Made by a program: the position numbers and the translations under genes. Source: Cellulomonas sp. JH27-2 (lineage in GTDB: Bacteria; Actinomycetota; Actinomycetes; Actinomycetales; Cellulomonadaceae). Taken from it: a stretch of 64,000 bases of DNA. Shown here piece by piece: positions 1-8,600 of the stretch. Each line of letters opens with the position of its first letter. Positions within the stretch are counted from its first letter, which is position 1. The DNA lies in contig NZ_JACYFR010000001.1 in NCBI RefSeq assembly GCF_014837175.1, forward strand, positions 682,001 to 746,000, read 5' to 3'. The notes below the pieces were generated by a model. It searched no databases, was not told the DNA's origin, and saw only the letters and a list, made by a program, of their open reading frames with translations.

Positions 1-656
1 GGCGAGCCGGCCGCCGCCCAGCCGATCGCGTCGGGCATCGCGGTCACCCCCTGGCGCGCGACCGTCTGACCCTCGGTCGTGGAGAACCCGTTGCGCGGGT
101 CGCTCGAGACGACCACCGGGATGCCGAGCCGCTGCTGCTCGGCCGCGGCCTGGACGGCGTTGTTCGCCGCGGCGATCTGCGCCGGCTGGGCCGACAAGCG
201 CGTGATGAAGGTGGTCATGTGACGGTCGGCGACCAGCGTGGTGACGCCCGGGCTCGTCGTGTCGGCGAACTGGTACCCGGTCGCGGTCGTCGGGAGGGTG
301 CCATGCACCAGCAGGCCCGCCTTCTCCTCGAGCGTCATGCGCCCGACGAGGTCCGCGGCACGCACCGACGCGGGCAGCCGCCAGTCCTCGTACCGCGTCA
401 GTCGGCCGTTGCGGTCCAGGTCGCGGAACTGCCGGTGGTCGACCGTGATGATCGGGACGCCGCGCGTGCCGAGCACCGGCTGCTTCGACACATGGCCGCC
501 GCCGTGGCCGTCGTGCTGCCCGCCGCCCGCTACCGCCGGCAGACCGGACAGCACGACGAGCGCACCCGTGAGCGCGCCGGCCGTCGCCAGTGCTGCCGCA
601 CGCCGTGGCCGTCGTCGGGCGCGTCCTGGCTGTGCGCGATAGATCGTGGGGGTCAT
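1..656 (-). CDS. GH3 family secreted beta-glucosidase (3' end outside window)
   Basis: The first 218 codons of a secreted glycoside hydrolase of family 3, which typically removes terminal beta-glucosyl residues from cello-oligosaccharides. The ATG at 656 is preceded by AGGAGG 6 nt upstream. Residues 1-43 form an Arg-rich signal peptide with a hydrophobic core ending near AVAGG. The segment FRDLDRNGRLTRYEDW, then a VRAADLVGRMTLEEKAG region and QQRLGIPVVVSSDPRNGF, is the N-terminal start of the GH3 (alpha/beta)8 barrel. The catalytic Asp lies beyond the window edge. It sits next to chitinase and endoglucanase genes, consistent with extracellular polymer use. Family assignment is firm; the exact substrate is inferred. 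Confidence 0.88.
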   Translation of the reverse strand, partial: MTPTIYRAQPGRARRRPRRAAALATAGALTGALVVLSGLPAVAGGGQHDGHGGGHVSKQPVLGTRGVPIITVDHRQFRDLDRNGRLTRYEDWRLPASVRAADLVGRMTLEEKAGLLVHGTLPTTATGYQFADTTSPGVTTLVADRHMTTFITRLSAQPAQIAAANNAVQAAAEQQRLGIPVVVSSDPRNGFSTTEGQTVARQGVTAMPDAIGWAAAGS

Positions 657-873
657 CGGGTCCTCCTGTCGCCCGGCCGGACCCAGCGCCGGCCGGCGAC
701 CCTCGCGATGTCGACCCGGCCACGAGCTCGTCCCGCACCGAGGCCACCCGAGGTCGTCGTCGACCCGTGTTTTTCCGTCCGGCCTCTCCGGCCCGCGAGC
801 CCGTCACCCTCGTCGGAGCGGCGCACCGCGGGCACCGGTCCACTCGGCACTGAGCGCGACCGGCACCGTCCAC

Positions 874-893
874 CTTCACCCGCTCGGGTGAAG
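874..893. promoter_or_regulatory. 9-bp-arm palindrome, possible operator
   Basis: CTTCACCCG-CT-CGGGTGAAG is a perfect inverted repeat with a 2-nt centre. It lies 218 bp upstream of the GH3 start and 20 bp past the stop of the small gene that ends at 914. A 2-nt loop is too tight for a good terminator hairpin, so a dimeric-regulator operator is more likely. The regulator and the target gene are unknown. Confidence 0.4.
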
Positions 894-913
894 CGTGCAA
901 CCCCGCGCCCGCG

Positions 914-1270
914 TCAGACCGGTCGCGACCCGCGCCGCCAGGCGAGCAGCACGTAGAGCTCGCGCTCACCGGCCTGGCCCTCGAGCACGGCACGAGCGAG
1001 CGCCGGCTCCCCCGCCTGCTCGCACGACCACAGCTCGAAGTCGACGGCCTGCGACCAGGCCTCCGGCAGGTACCCCAGCACGGTGGCACCGTCGATCACC
1101 TTGACCACGCCGTGGTCCGTGCGGGCCAGCCCGACGGCGAACGTCTGCAGCGCGTGGTCCAGGTGCCGGCCCGCCGCGGCCTCGACGAACCCGCGCACGC
1201 GGACGGGCACGTGGCCGCCCGCGGCGGGCACCAGCCGGCCGGGCAGTCGCGTCGAGGACGAGCGGTCCAT
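914..1270 (-). CDS. Small hypothetical protein (118 aa)
   Basis: I do not recognise the family. The 118-residue product has no signal peptide or membrane helix. It is rich in Ala, Val and Leu with segments such as VRVRGFVEAAAGRHLDHAL and DHGVVKVIDGATVLGYLPEAWSQ, which look like a small alpha/beta cytoplasmic protein. The start at 1270 is chosen because the protein-like sequence begins there and an AGGAG lies upstream, though with a long spacer of about 14 nt. The open frame continues upstream into a palindromic repeat, which is not likely to be coding. Confidence 0.55.
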   Translation of the reverse strand: MDRSSSTRLPGRLVPAAGGHVPVRVRGFVEAAAGRHLDHALQTFAVGLARTDHGVVKVIDGATVLGYLPEAWSQAVDFELWSCEQAGEPALARAVLEGQAGERELYVLLAWRRGSRPV

Positions 1271-1340
1271 GCGACGGGAATGTACTCCTGCCACCTGACC
1301 GCGCCGACCGGCAGACTCCCCTGCGTGCCCGCTGGTCCCG

Positions 1341-1411
1341 TCGACGGGTCGCGGGTTCCTCGTCGGCTCGCTCGTTGCAACCCGCGATCCGACGAGCAAC
1401 CCGCGACTCGA
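1341..1411. repeat. Family A palindromic element, copy A1
   Basis: Intergenic imperfect palindrome. The left arm TCGCGGGTTCCTCGTCGG (1349-1366) pairs with 1389-1406 at 17 of 18 positions. The inner part carries an additional AACCCGCGA copy. The same arms recur at 32295-32366, 32833-32900 and 33946-34016. Confidence 0.85.
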
Positions 1412-1449
1412 GGGGTGGGAGCTCCGCCTGGTGGTGCACGGCGGAAGCC

Positions 1450-2820
1450 TCAGAGCGGGAGCCAGAGCGCCAGCACGTTCGGCGGCTCCCAACCGACGAG
1501 CGACGTGTGCGCCTGTCGGCACCGGTACTGCTTGCCGGCGTAGGTCACCACGTCACCGGTCGCGTAGGCATGGTTGGCGACCCAGGCGTTGCCCGACGAC
1601 GTGGGCGTCGGAGTCGGCGTCGGCGTCGGGGTCGACGTGGGGGTGGCCGTCGGAGTCGGCGTCGGCGTGGGGGTCGGCGTCGGAGTGGTGGTCGGCGTCG
1701 GCGTCGTCGTCGTGCGGAACAACGCCTTGGCGTTGTCCCCGAACGTCCACCCCTTCGACCCGTCCCAGTTGATCGACCACGTCATGAGCCCCTTGGGCGC
1801 GCCGCCCAGCTGCGACCACGCCTGCGACACGAGCGCGGGCGTCATGTACCCGCCGCCGGCACCGGGCTGGGCCGGCAGGCCGGGCACCTGCTTGTCGTAG
1901 GGCACGCGGATGGTCGTGCCCTGCACCGTCAGACCGGCGTCGAGGCACTTCGTCTGCGCCACGAACCCGGCCACCGTCCCGGCGGAGTACGAGCCGCCCG
2001 CACAGTCGTACATCGACCCGTTGTAGTACTGCATGTTGAGCCACCACAGGCGGCCGTTGTCGACGTACTTCTTGATGACGGGCAGGTAGGAGCCCCAGAT
2101 CGAGCCGTAGACGACCGAACCGCCGGTGACGTAGGCGGTCTCGGGGGCCATGGTCAGGCCGAAGCCCGCAGGCATCTGGGCCAGGATCCCGTCGATGATC
2201 CGGATCAGGTTGGCCTGCGAGGTCGACAGCGTGCCGATGCTGCCGGAGCCCGTCAGGCCGGCCTCGATGTCGATGTCGATGCCGTCGAAGTTGTTGGCCT
2301 TGAGGATGGGGACGATGGTCGCGACGAAGCGGTCGGCGACGGCCGACGACGACAGGTCGATGCTCGCCGCGGCGCCGCCGATCGACATCAGGACCGTCTG
2401 CCCCTGGGCCTTGGCCGCGCAGATCTGGGCCGGCGTCGGGACGTCGACGCCGGTGTCCATCCCGTCCGCCCACTTGACCGTGCCGTCGGGCAGGATCACG
2501 GGGAACGCGGCCATCAGGACGTTGTAGCCGTGCTGCGCCTGGCGGGCGTCGTCGATGGCGATGTGGCCGAGACCAGGGTGGACCGACGTGCCGTCCCAGT
2601 TCTCCCAGTAGCCCTGCAGGACCTTGCCGGCGGGTCGGGACTTGGTGGCGCAGGTGTCGGCGGCGGAGGCCGACGACGCCGCGACGGTGAGCCCCACGCC
2701 GGCGACGAGCCCAGCAGCCGCGACCGTCGACAGCGCCGCCGTGGCGAGCCGTCGGGGTCGGGATCGCCGGGATCGGTCGGCGCCGAGGGACGGGTCGGTG
2801 GGACAGGACGGACGGACCAT
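1450..2820 (-). CDS. Secreted GH18 chitinase with C-terminal CBM5/12-type module
   Basis: A 456-residue endo-acting chitinase-type enzyme for extracellular chitin. The ATG at 2820 follows GGAGG with a 7-nt spacer. The signal peptide covers residues 1-53 (cleavage near SASA-ADT). The GH18 barrel spans about 66-370 and contains the DxxDxDxE signature as FDGIDIDIE, giving D179, D182, D184 and the acid/base E186. A Thr-Pro linker (about 371-408) leads to a roughly 45-residue C-terminal module with the WVANHAYATGDVVTYAGKQY pattern of CBM5/12 chitin-binding domains. The linker explains the GTCGGC-rich DNA at 1610-1720. It is divergent from the DUF2071 gene at 3023. Confidence 0.93.
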   Translation of the reverse strand: MVRPSCPTDPSLGADRSRRSRPRRLATAALSTVAAAGLVAGVGLTVAASSASAADTCATKSRPAGKVLQGYWENWDGTSVHPGLGHIAIDDARQAQHGYNVLMAAFPVILPDGTVKWADGMDTGVDVPTPAQICAAKAQGQTVLMSIGGAAASIDLSSSAVADRFVATIVPILKANNFDGIDIDIEAGLTGSGSIGTLSTSQANLIRIIDGILAQMPAGFGLTMAPETAYVTGGSVVYGSIWGSYLPVIKKYVDNGRLWWLNMQYYNGSMYDCAGGSYSAGTVAGFVAQTKCLDAGLTVQGTTIRVPYDKQVPGLPAQPGAGGGYMTPALVSQAWSQLGGAPKGLMTWSINWDGSKGWTFGDNAKALFRTTTTPTPTTTPTPTPTPTPTPTATPTSTPTPTPTPTPTSSGNAWVANHAYATGDVVTYAGKQYRCRQAHTSLVGWEPPNVLALWLPL

Positions 2821-2977
2821 GGGACGACCTCCGAGCGTGGGGACGATCTGGGGGTGTGCCGGCCGGTGGGGTCGGCTCGAGCACCGCGACGGCGTCGGCG
2901 CGGTGGGCCTCACCGGTGCCGGGCGGGCCTCGGACCGGTGGGGTTGCGGACGACCGTAATGTCCGAATCGTTTGAAC

Positions 2978-2988
2978 GGAAGACTTCC
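2978..2988. promoter_or_regulatory. Palindrome in divergent chitinase/DUF2071 promoter region
   Basis: GGAAGACTTCC is a perfect 11-bp palindrome in the AT-richest part of the 2821-3022 intergenic region. On the minus strand a TTCCGT box overlaps it, followed after 17 nt by TACGGT, a fair -35/-10 pair for the chitinase gene. The palindrome could be a repressor or activator site. The regulator is unknown. Confidence 0.4.
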
Positions 2989-3010
2989 TAACAAATTAAC
3001 CAACCGTCGT

Positions 3011-3016
3011 TAGTCT
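3011..3016 (+). promoter_or_regulatory. -10 box for a leaderless start
   Basis: TAGTCT lies 6 nt before the ATG at 3023. No Shine-Dalgarno sequence is present. This spacing places the transcription start on or next to the start codon. Confidence 0.5.
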
Positions 3017-3022
3017 GAGCCG

Positions 3023-3748
3023 ATGGACCCCATCAGGCCGGTGCCGCTCCCCCTGACGCGGCGCGTGATCCTGGCGCAGGAGTGGTTGCGAGTGAGCTTC
3101 CTGCACTGGCGGGTGGCGCCCGACGTCGTCGCGCCGCTGCTGCCGGCCGGGACGCGGCCCGACGAGCACGACGGCTCGTCGTGGGTCGGTCTGATCGCCT
3201 TCCAGATGTCGCGGTTCGCGCTGACGCCGGGCCCGCCGCTGCCGTACATCGGCACGTTCCCGGAGATCAACGTGCGGCTCTACACCGTCGACGACGAGGG
3301 CCGGCGCGGGGTGCTGTTCCGGTCGCTGGAGGCGTCGCGGGTGCTGACCGTCCTGGGTGCGCGGGCCGTGATGAACGTGCCGTACCAGTGGGCGCGGATG
3401 TCGATCCGGCGCGACGGTGACGCGATCGAGTACGTGTCGAAGCGGTTCACCGGATCGCGGCCGTCGTCGCGCATCGTCGTCCGCCCGTCCGCCGACGTCG
3501 TGACCAACGACCCGCTCGCCGACTTCCTCAGCGCCCGGTGGGGCATGCACACGGTCCTGCGTGGCCGCACGCGCTACGTCCCGAACGACCACGAGCGCTG
3601 GCCGTTGCGTCGGGCGACGCTCGTCACGCTCGTCGACGAGCTCGTCGCGGCGGCCGGCCTGCCGGGCGTCGTCGCCCGACCGCCCGACTCCGTCCTGTAC
3701 TCGTCGGGCGTCCATGCCCGCTTCTCGGGTCCCGACCCGCTGCGCTGA
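3023..3748 (+). CDS. DUF2071 (YqjF-like) family protein
   Basis: 241-residue cytoplasmic protein. The pattern is typical of the DUF2071/YqjF family: W-V-x-FLHW near the N-terminus, then LLPAGTRPDEHDGSSWVGLIAFQMSRF and FPEINVRLYT, with a conserved ASRVLTVLGARAVMNVPYQWARM block in the middle. The family is structurally related to acetoacetate decarboxylase-like folds, but its biochemical role is unknown. The ATG has no RBS and follows a TAGTCT box by 6 nt, so a leaderless mRNA is likely. It is transcribed away from the chitinase and just upstream of the GH5 gene, which has its own promoter. Confidence 0.82.
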   Translation: MDPIRPVPLPLTRRVILAQEWLRVSFLHWRVAPDVVAPLLPAGTRPDEHDGSSWVGLIAFQMSRFALTPGPPLPYIGTFPEINVRLYTVDDEGRRGVLFRSLEASRVLTVLGARAVMNVPYQWARMSIRRDGDAIEYVSKRFTGSRPSSRIVVRPSADVVTNDPLADFLSARWGMHTVLRGRTRYVPNDHERWPLRRATLVTLVDELVAAAGLPGVVARPPDSVLYSSGVHARFSGPDPLR

Positions 3749-3797
3749 GCCCGGGTCCGAATCGCATCAGAGGGGTGCGAATCGGGAGGAACGCTCG

Positions 3798-3803
3798 TAC
3801 ACT
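3798..3803 (+). promoter_or_regulatory. Putative -10 box of GH5 gene
   Basis: TACACT, six bases before the LacI-type palindrome at 3809. A -35 match at the expected distance is poor (GTGCGA at 3775-3780), which fits an activator-dependent or weak promoter. Confidence 0.4.
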
Positions 3804-3808
3804 CGCCG

Positions 3809-3822
3809 TCGAAGCGCTTCGA
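3809..3822. promoter_or_regulatory. LacI-type operator of the GH5 endoglucanase gene
   Basis: TCGAAGCGCTTCGA is a perfect 14-bp palindrome with the GCGC centre found in LacI-family sites. It shares this centre and length with the published CebR/CelR cellulase operator (TGGGAGCGCTCCCA) but has different flanks. It lies just downstream of a TACACT -10 box, where a repressor would block transcription initiation. Confidence 0.65.
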
Positions 3823-3894
3823 TGTGACGGCGATGCAGCCCACGCGAGCGCATCCGGGGCAACGCCGCCCCGACGACGACGAAGGGCCTGACCC

Positions 3895-5598
3895 GTGACA
3901 CCACGACCTCCCTGGAAGAGCCTCACCGCGGTCGCGGCGGCGCTCGTCCTGTCGGCCACCATGGCCGCACCCGCGCACGCCGCCTCCCCCGCGTCCGGCG
4001 CGAAGCGGCCCCAGACCGCCGCCCAGAAGACCGTCGCCCACATGCAGCCGGGCTGGAACCTCGGCAACACCCTCGACTCGGTGGGCGCCGACGAGACCGC
4101 GTGGGGCAACCCCCGCGTCACCCGCACGCTGTTCAAGAAGGTCGCCCAGCAGGGCTTCAAGAGCGTGCGCATCCCGTTCACGGTCGGCCAGTACGAGGGC
4201 GCCGCCCCCGACTACACGATCGCGCCCGCCACGCTCGACCGCGTCGAGCAGGTGGTCGACTGGGCGCTCGACGAGAACCTCTACGTCCTCCTCGACGTCC
4301 ACCACGACTCGTGGCAGTGGGTCAACACGATGCCCACCAACCACGACGCGGTCGTCGCGCAGTTCACCGCGACGTGGGAGCAGCTGGCGCAGCGGTTCAA
4401 GCACACGTCGAAGAAGCTGCTGCTGGAGAGCATCAACGAGCCCCAGTTCGCCGGCGCGGCCGACCAGGACGCGCAGCTCGCCGCCCTCGACGAGCTCAAC
4501 ACCACGTTCGTCGACACCGTCCGCTCGTCGGGCGCCAAGAACGCGACCCGCGTGCTCGTCCTGCCGTCCCTGAACACGGACAACGCGCAGGCGAAGCTGG
4601 ACTCGCTCGCGTCCACCATCACCAAGCTCGACGATCCCAACATCGCCGCGACCTTCCACTACTACGGCTACTGGCCCTTCAGCGTGAACATCGCGGGCGG
4701 CTACCGGTTCGACGAGACGGCCCAGAACGACCTGACCGGCGCCTTCGCGCGCGTGAAGTCGACCCTCGTCGACCAGGGCATCCCCGTCATCCTCGGCGAG
4801 TACGGCCTGCTCGGCTTCGACGCCAACACCGGCACCATCGAGCAGGGCGAGAAGCTGAAGTTCTTCGAGCTGCTGGGGTACACGGCGCGCACGTCGGGCA
4901 TCACGACGATGCTCTGGGACAACGGCCAGCACCTGAACCGGACCACCTACAAGTGGAGCGACCCGGAGCTGTTCGCCGAGATCAGGTCGAGCTGGACCAC
5001 CCGCTCCGGCACGGCCTCGACCGACCAGGTCTTCGTCCGCCCCGGCGCCGTCACCGCCCAGGACGTGACGCTCAACCTCAACGGACTGAAGTTCCGCGGC
5101 CTGGCCAAGGGGAACAAGACGCTCGTCAAGGGCACGGACTACACGGTGTCGGGCAGCACGCTGACCCTGTCCGCCGCGCTGCTCAAGAAGCTGTCCGGCT
5201 CGGGTGAGCTCGGGACCGCCGCGACGCTGACGGCGACGTTCTCCCGCGGCCTGCCGTGGAAGATCTCCGTCATCAACGCGACCACGCCCGTGCTGTCGTC
5301 GGCCACCGGGACCACGGACGCGTTCGCGATTCCGACGCAGTTCAACGGCGACCGGCTCGCGACGATGGAGGCGACGTACGCCGACGGCTCCTTCGCCGGG
5401 CCGCAGAGCTGGACGTCGTACAAGCAGTTCGACTCCGACTTCGTCCCCGCCGGCGACACGATCGTCCTCAAGCCCGCGTTCTTCGCGCAGGTCGAGGAGG
5501 CGCGTCCGGTCACGCTGACGTTCCACTTCTGGAGCGGCCAGCTGCTGACCTACACGGTGCAGCGCACCGGCACATCGGTCACGGGCACGGTGAGCTGA
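3895..5598 (+). CDS. Secreted GH5 endoglucanase with CBM_X2-type module
   Basis: 567-residue endo-beta-1,4-glucanase-type enzyme. The GTG at 3895 follows GAAGGG by 8 nt. A signal peptide ends near AHA-AS (residue 29). The GH5 domain (about 45-370) begins with GWNLGNTLD. It has the acid/base E182 in NEPQ, the nucleophile E302 in GEYG, and LLDVHHD at 132-138. Residues about 378-461 (VRPGAVTAQDVTLNLNG to WKISV) match the X2/CBM_X2 Ig-like module of clostridial and actinobacterial cellulases. Residues 462-567 form a further beta-rich domain I cannot name. The gene is monocistronic, with an operator upstream and a strong palindrome downstream. Confidence 0.92.
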   Translation: MTPRPPWKSLTAVAAALVLSATMAAPAHAASPASGAKRPQTAAQKTVAHMQPGWNLGNTLDSVGADETAWGNPRVTRTLFKKVAQQGFKSVRIPFTVGQYEGAAPDYTIAPATLDRVEQVVDWALDENLYVLLDVHHDSWQWVNTMPTNHDAVVAQFTATWEQLAQRFKHTSKKLLLESINEPQFAGAADQDAQLAALDELNTTFVDTVRSSGAKNATRVLVLPSLNTDNAQAKLDSLASTITKLDDPNIAATFHYYGYWPFSVNIAGGYRFDETAQNDLTGAFARVKSTLVDQGIPVILGEYGLLGFDANTGTIEQGEKLKFFELLGYTARTSGITTMLWDNGQHLNRTTYKWSDPELFAEIRSSWTTRSGTASTDQVFVRPGAVTAQDVTLNLNGLKFRGLAKGNKTLVKGTDYTVSGSTLTLSAALLKKLSGSGELGTAATLTATFSRGLPWKISVINATTPVLSSATGTTDAFAIPTQFNGDRLATMEATYADGSFAGPQSWTSYKQFDSDFVPAGDTIVLKPAFFAQVEEARPVTLTFHFWSGQLLTYTVQRTGTSVTGTVS

Positions 5599-5618
5599 CC
5601 GACCCCGCCCAGCAAGAA

Positions 5619-5683
5619 TCAGTCGGCAGGAACCGATTCAGTCGGTTCCGGCCGACTGTTTCACGTCCGAACCGACTGGTTCA
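5619..5683. repeat. Family E palindrome between convergent genes
   Basis: AGTCGGCAGGAACCGA (5621-5636) pairs with TCGGTTCCGGCCGACT (5642-5657) at 15 of 16 positions, with a perfect core GAACCGA/TCGGTTC. A third half-copy follows (5665-5682). It separates the convergent GH5 and 1112-aa genes and could serve as a bidirectional terminator. Its layout resembles the other palindromic families in this window. Confidence 0.7.
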
Positions 5684-8600
5684 TCGCACACGCAGGGAGA
5701 CCGAGCGCGAGCGCGCGGAGGTCGTCGCCTTGGCCGTCGAGCCAGTCGGGGTGAAGGACGCCGACACGCTGTATCGGCCCTTCGCGAGAGCGGGCAACGT
5801 GTAGGTCATCTTCCCGGCCTTGCCGGACGTCAGCGTCGCCGTGTGGCGGCGGTGCCCGTACGTCACCACAACCTTGCCGGCCGGGTGCTTCACACCAGGC
5901 GCCGACACGATCACCGTCACACGCACCCGGTCGGACGTGCGAGCTGCGGTGCGCGAGAGCGCGACCTTCACGGTCGGCTTCGACCGGTGCGCCATCGACG
6001 AGGAAGAGGCTGAGCTGGCCGCCGCGTAGCCCGTCGCGTGCGCGGTCACGCGGACCGCGAGCCTCGAGCCCACGTCGGCGGACGTGACGACGTGGGTGGC
6101 GCTCGTCGCGCCGCTGATCGCGACGCCGTCCCGCAGCCAGCGGTACGTCACGGCCACCTTCGCCGGTGACCACGTCCCCGTCGAGGCCGTAAGACGTGAC
6201 CCCACGACGGCCGTGCCCGAGACCCGGGGCGCGGACTTCACGACGAGCCTGCCGGGGGTGACTGCCGACGTCGAGGCCGACGTCGTCGAGGCCGACGTGT
6301 ACCCGGGCGCGCTCGCGGTGACGCGCACCGCGAGCCGCTTCCCGAGGTCGGCAGGCGTGACGACGTACCTCGAGGCGGTGGCGCCGCTGATCGGCGAACC
6401 GTCACGGAACCAGCGGTAGCTCGTGGAGACCTTCACCGATGACCACGACACCGACGATGCCTGGAGCGTCGAGCCGACGGACGTCGTCCCGGACACCTTC
6501 GGCGCCGACGACGGCGACAAGGTCCCCGGAGCGACCACGGGTCCCGTGAGGTAGAAGTACGCCGGGACGAAGCCCTCCTTGCCCGCACGCACGAGCACGG
6601 ACATCCGGGAACCGACGTCCTCGGCGGTCAAGGTGTGCCGCGCCGACTGGGGATCGTCGAGACGCTCCTCGCCGCGGTACCAGACGTAGTCGAACGTGAG
6701 GCCCGTCGTCGACCAGGCGCCGGCGGAGACGGAGACCACCGAGCCGGTGGTCCAGCGGCCGCTCGTCACCGGCGCGACGACGGCGCGGACCGTGCGCTCG
6801 GACACGACCTTCAGGGTCACGAACCGGAACGCGCCCGCCTCAGCCGCCACGGCGTCGCTCTGCGCTCCGACGGCACCGAGATCGTCCGTGAGCCAGCCCA
6901 CGACGTACAGACCTGAGCTGTCCGTCACCTGAACGCGGTAGTCGATGCCTGGCCGCAGGTCCTTGATGGCGAAATTCTTGTAGTCGTCGTCGACCCGCGA
7001 GCTTCCGCGCTCGACCCACGCACCGGTTCCCTGGTCCCGCGCCCACGCGTGCACCGTCACGCCGGCCAGCGATCCGTACCACTCCGAAGGGACGCTGACC
7101 TGCCCCCAGAGGGTGGCCCGCTCCTCGGGATGCATGGTGACGTGGGCGGGCGGCGTGACGCGAAGCGCCGCGTCGCTCCCGACGAGTCCCTTGGTGCTGT
7201 CACCCGCGTAGAAGCCGCCGACGATGCCGTCGTACCGGTCGGTGAGCTCGATCGAGTAGCTCAGGTCCGGGTCGAGCCCACGGACGTCGAGCTGCAGGTC
7301 GCGCACGGTCCTGACCGCGACGACGTCACCGTCCTCGTCCCGCACCGTGGCCTCGAGGCCCCCTGTGTCGGCGGGCAGGGCCACGTCGCCGGTGAGCGCT
7401 GCCGCCTCGCGCATGACGACCACCACGCCGGACCGCGGCGCGAACGAGATTGCCTTGCTGCGCAGGCCCGTGCCGCCGTCGTCGTCGACGAGGTACCCGC
7501 CGACGAAGCCGTGACCTTTGACGGACAGCTGGTACTCGGTGTCGGGGTCCAGCCCCCCGATGGCGAACGACCCGCTGCTGCTGACGGTGCCGCAGGTCTC
7601 GTACGACCAGGTCTTGGCGCTCGCGTTCCAAGCGTGAGCCGTCACGTCGCACTGATAGCCGTCGTACTGCTCGCCCGACGGCATCGACAGCATCCCGGAC
7701 ATGGTCACGGCAGCAACGGGCGTCAGGCGCACCGACCCTGCGGGTGGGACGCGCTCCGCGCGATCCTCGGGCACGAGCCCAGCAGCACCCACCCCGCCGT
7801 AGCACCCTGGCGCGAGCACCTGGCTCTGGTCCGTGAGGCAGACGGTGTACTGCTCGTCGGCCTTGAGATCGACGAAGGACAAGCCCTGCGCGACGCGGGA
7901 GACCGGGTAGACGCGCGCGCCGTCGCCCGCCCGGAGAACGACGCTCAGGTCGCTCTGGCGAACCGTGACACCGGTCGGCACCGCGACGTCGACCACCAGG
8001 TGCGCCGAGAGTGCAGGGCGGATCGTGAGGTTGCCGATCGGGACGGAGACGACAGCCGCGTCGTCGGCGTCCTCGTGCAGCTCGCCCGTCGCGACATCCG
8101 TGAGATCACCGCCGACGACGGCGTGGCTCTCGTCGGCCAACGAGACGTGGAACGTCCGGTCGGCGCGGAGTCCACTGACCCGGAAGGACCCGTCGGCCCT
8201 GACGTTCGCGGTTCCGCTGCTGCCGTATGGAGCGCCCACCGTCGCGACCGCGGAGACGCGCATGGCGGTGACGTCACCCTCGTAGCCGTCGGGCAGCACG
8301 ACCTTCCCGCTGATCGCGGCGGCCGCGGCGGGGTGCATCGTCATGCTCGATCCGCCGGGGACGTAGACGGCGGAGAAGCGGTCGACGAGGCCGACGGCTG
8401 AGTCCCCTGCGTAATAGCCCGGCAGGATCATGCCCTCGTACGACCCGTCCTCCAGCTCGGCGGTGTACTGCTCCGAAGGGTCAAGTCGGTTGACGACGAA
8501 GGCACCCGTGGAGTCGAGTCGCGCGACGATGCCTGTCCCGGGCGACTTGCTGAAGACCTGAACTCTCATGGCACTCAGGGTCGTGGTCACGCCCGAGGGG

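Noticed and set aside
874..893. Terminator for the small gene ending at 914
   Set aside because: The stem has a 2-nt loop and no T-run, so a stable terminator hairpin is unlikely; it is listed as a possible operator.
1610..1720. GTCGGC-type minisatellite
   Set aside because: It is explained by the Thr-Pro linker codons of the chitinase gene rather than an independent DNA repeat. The same applies to the GTCGTCGGC runs near 24150-24260, 25320-25420 and 25780-25880.
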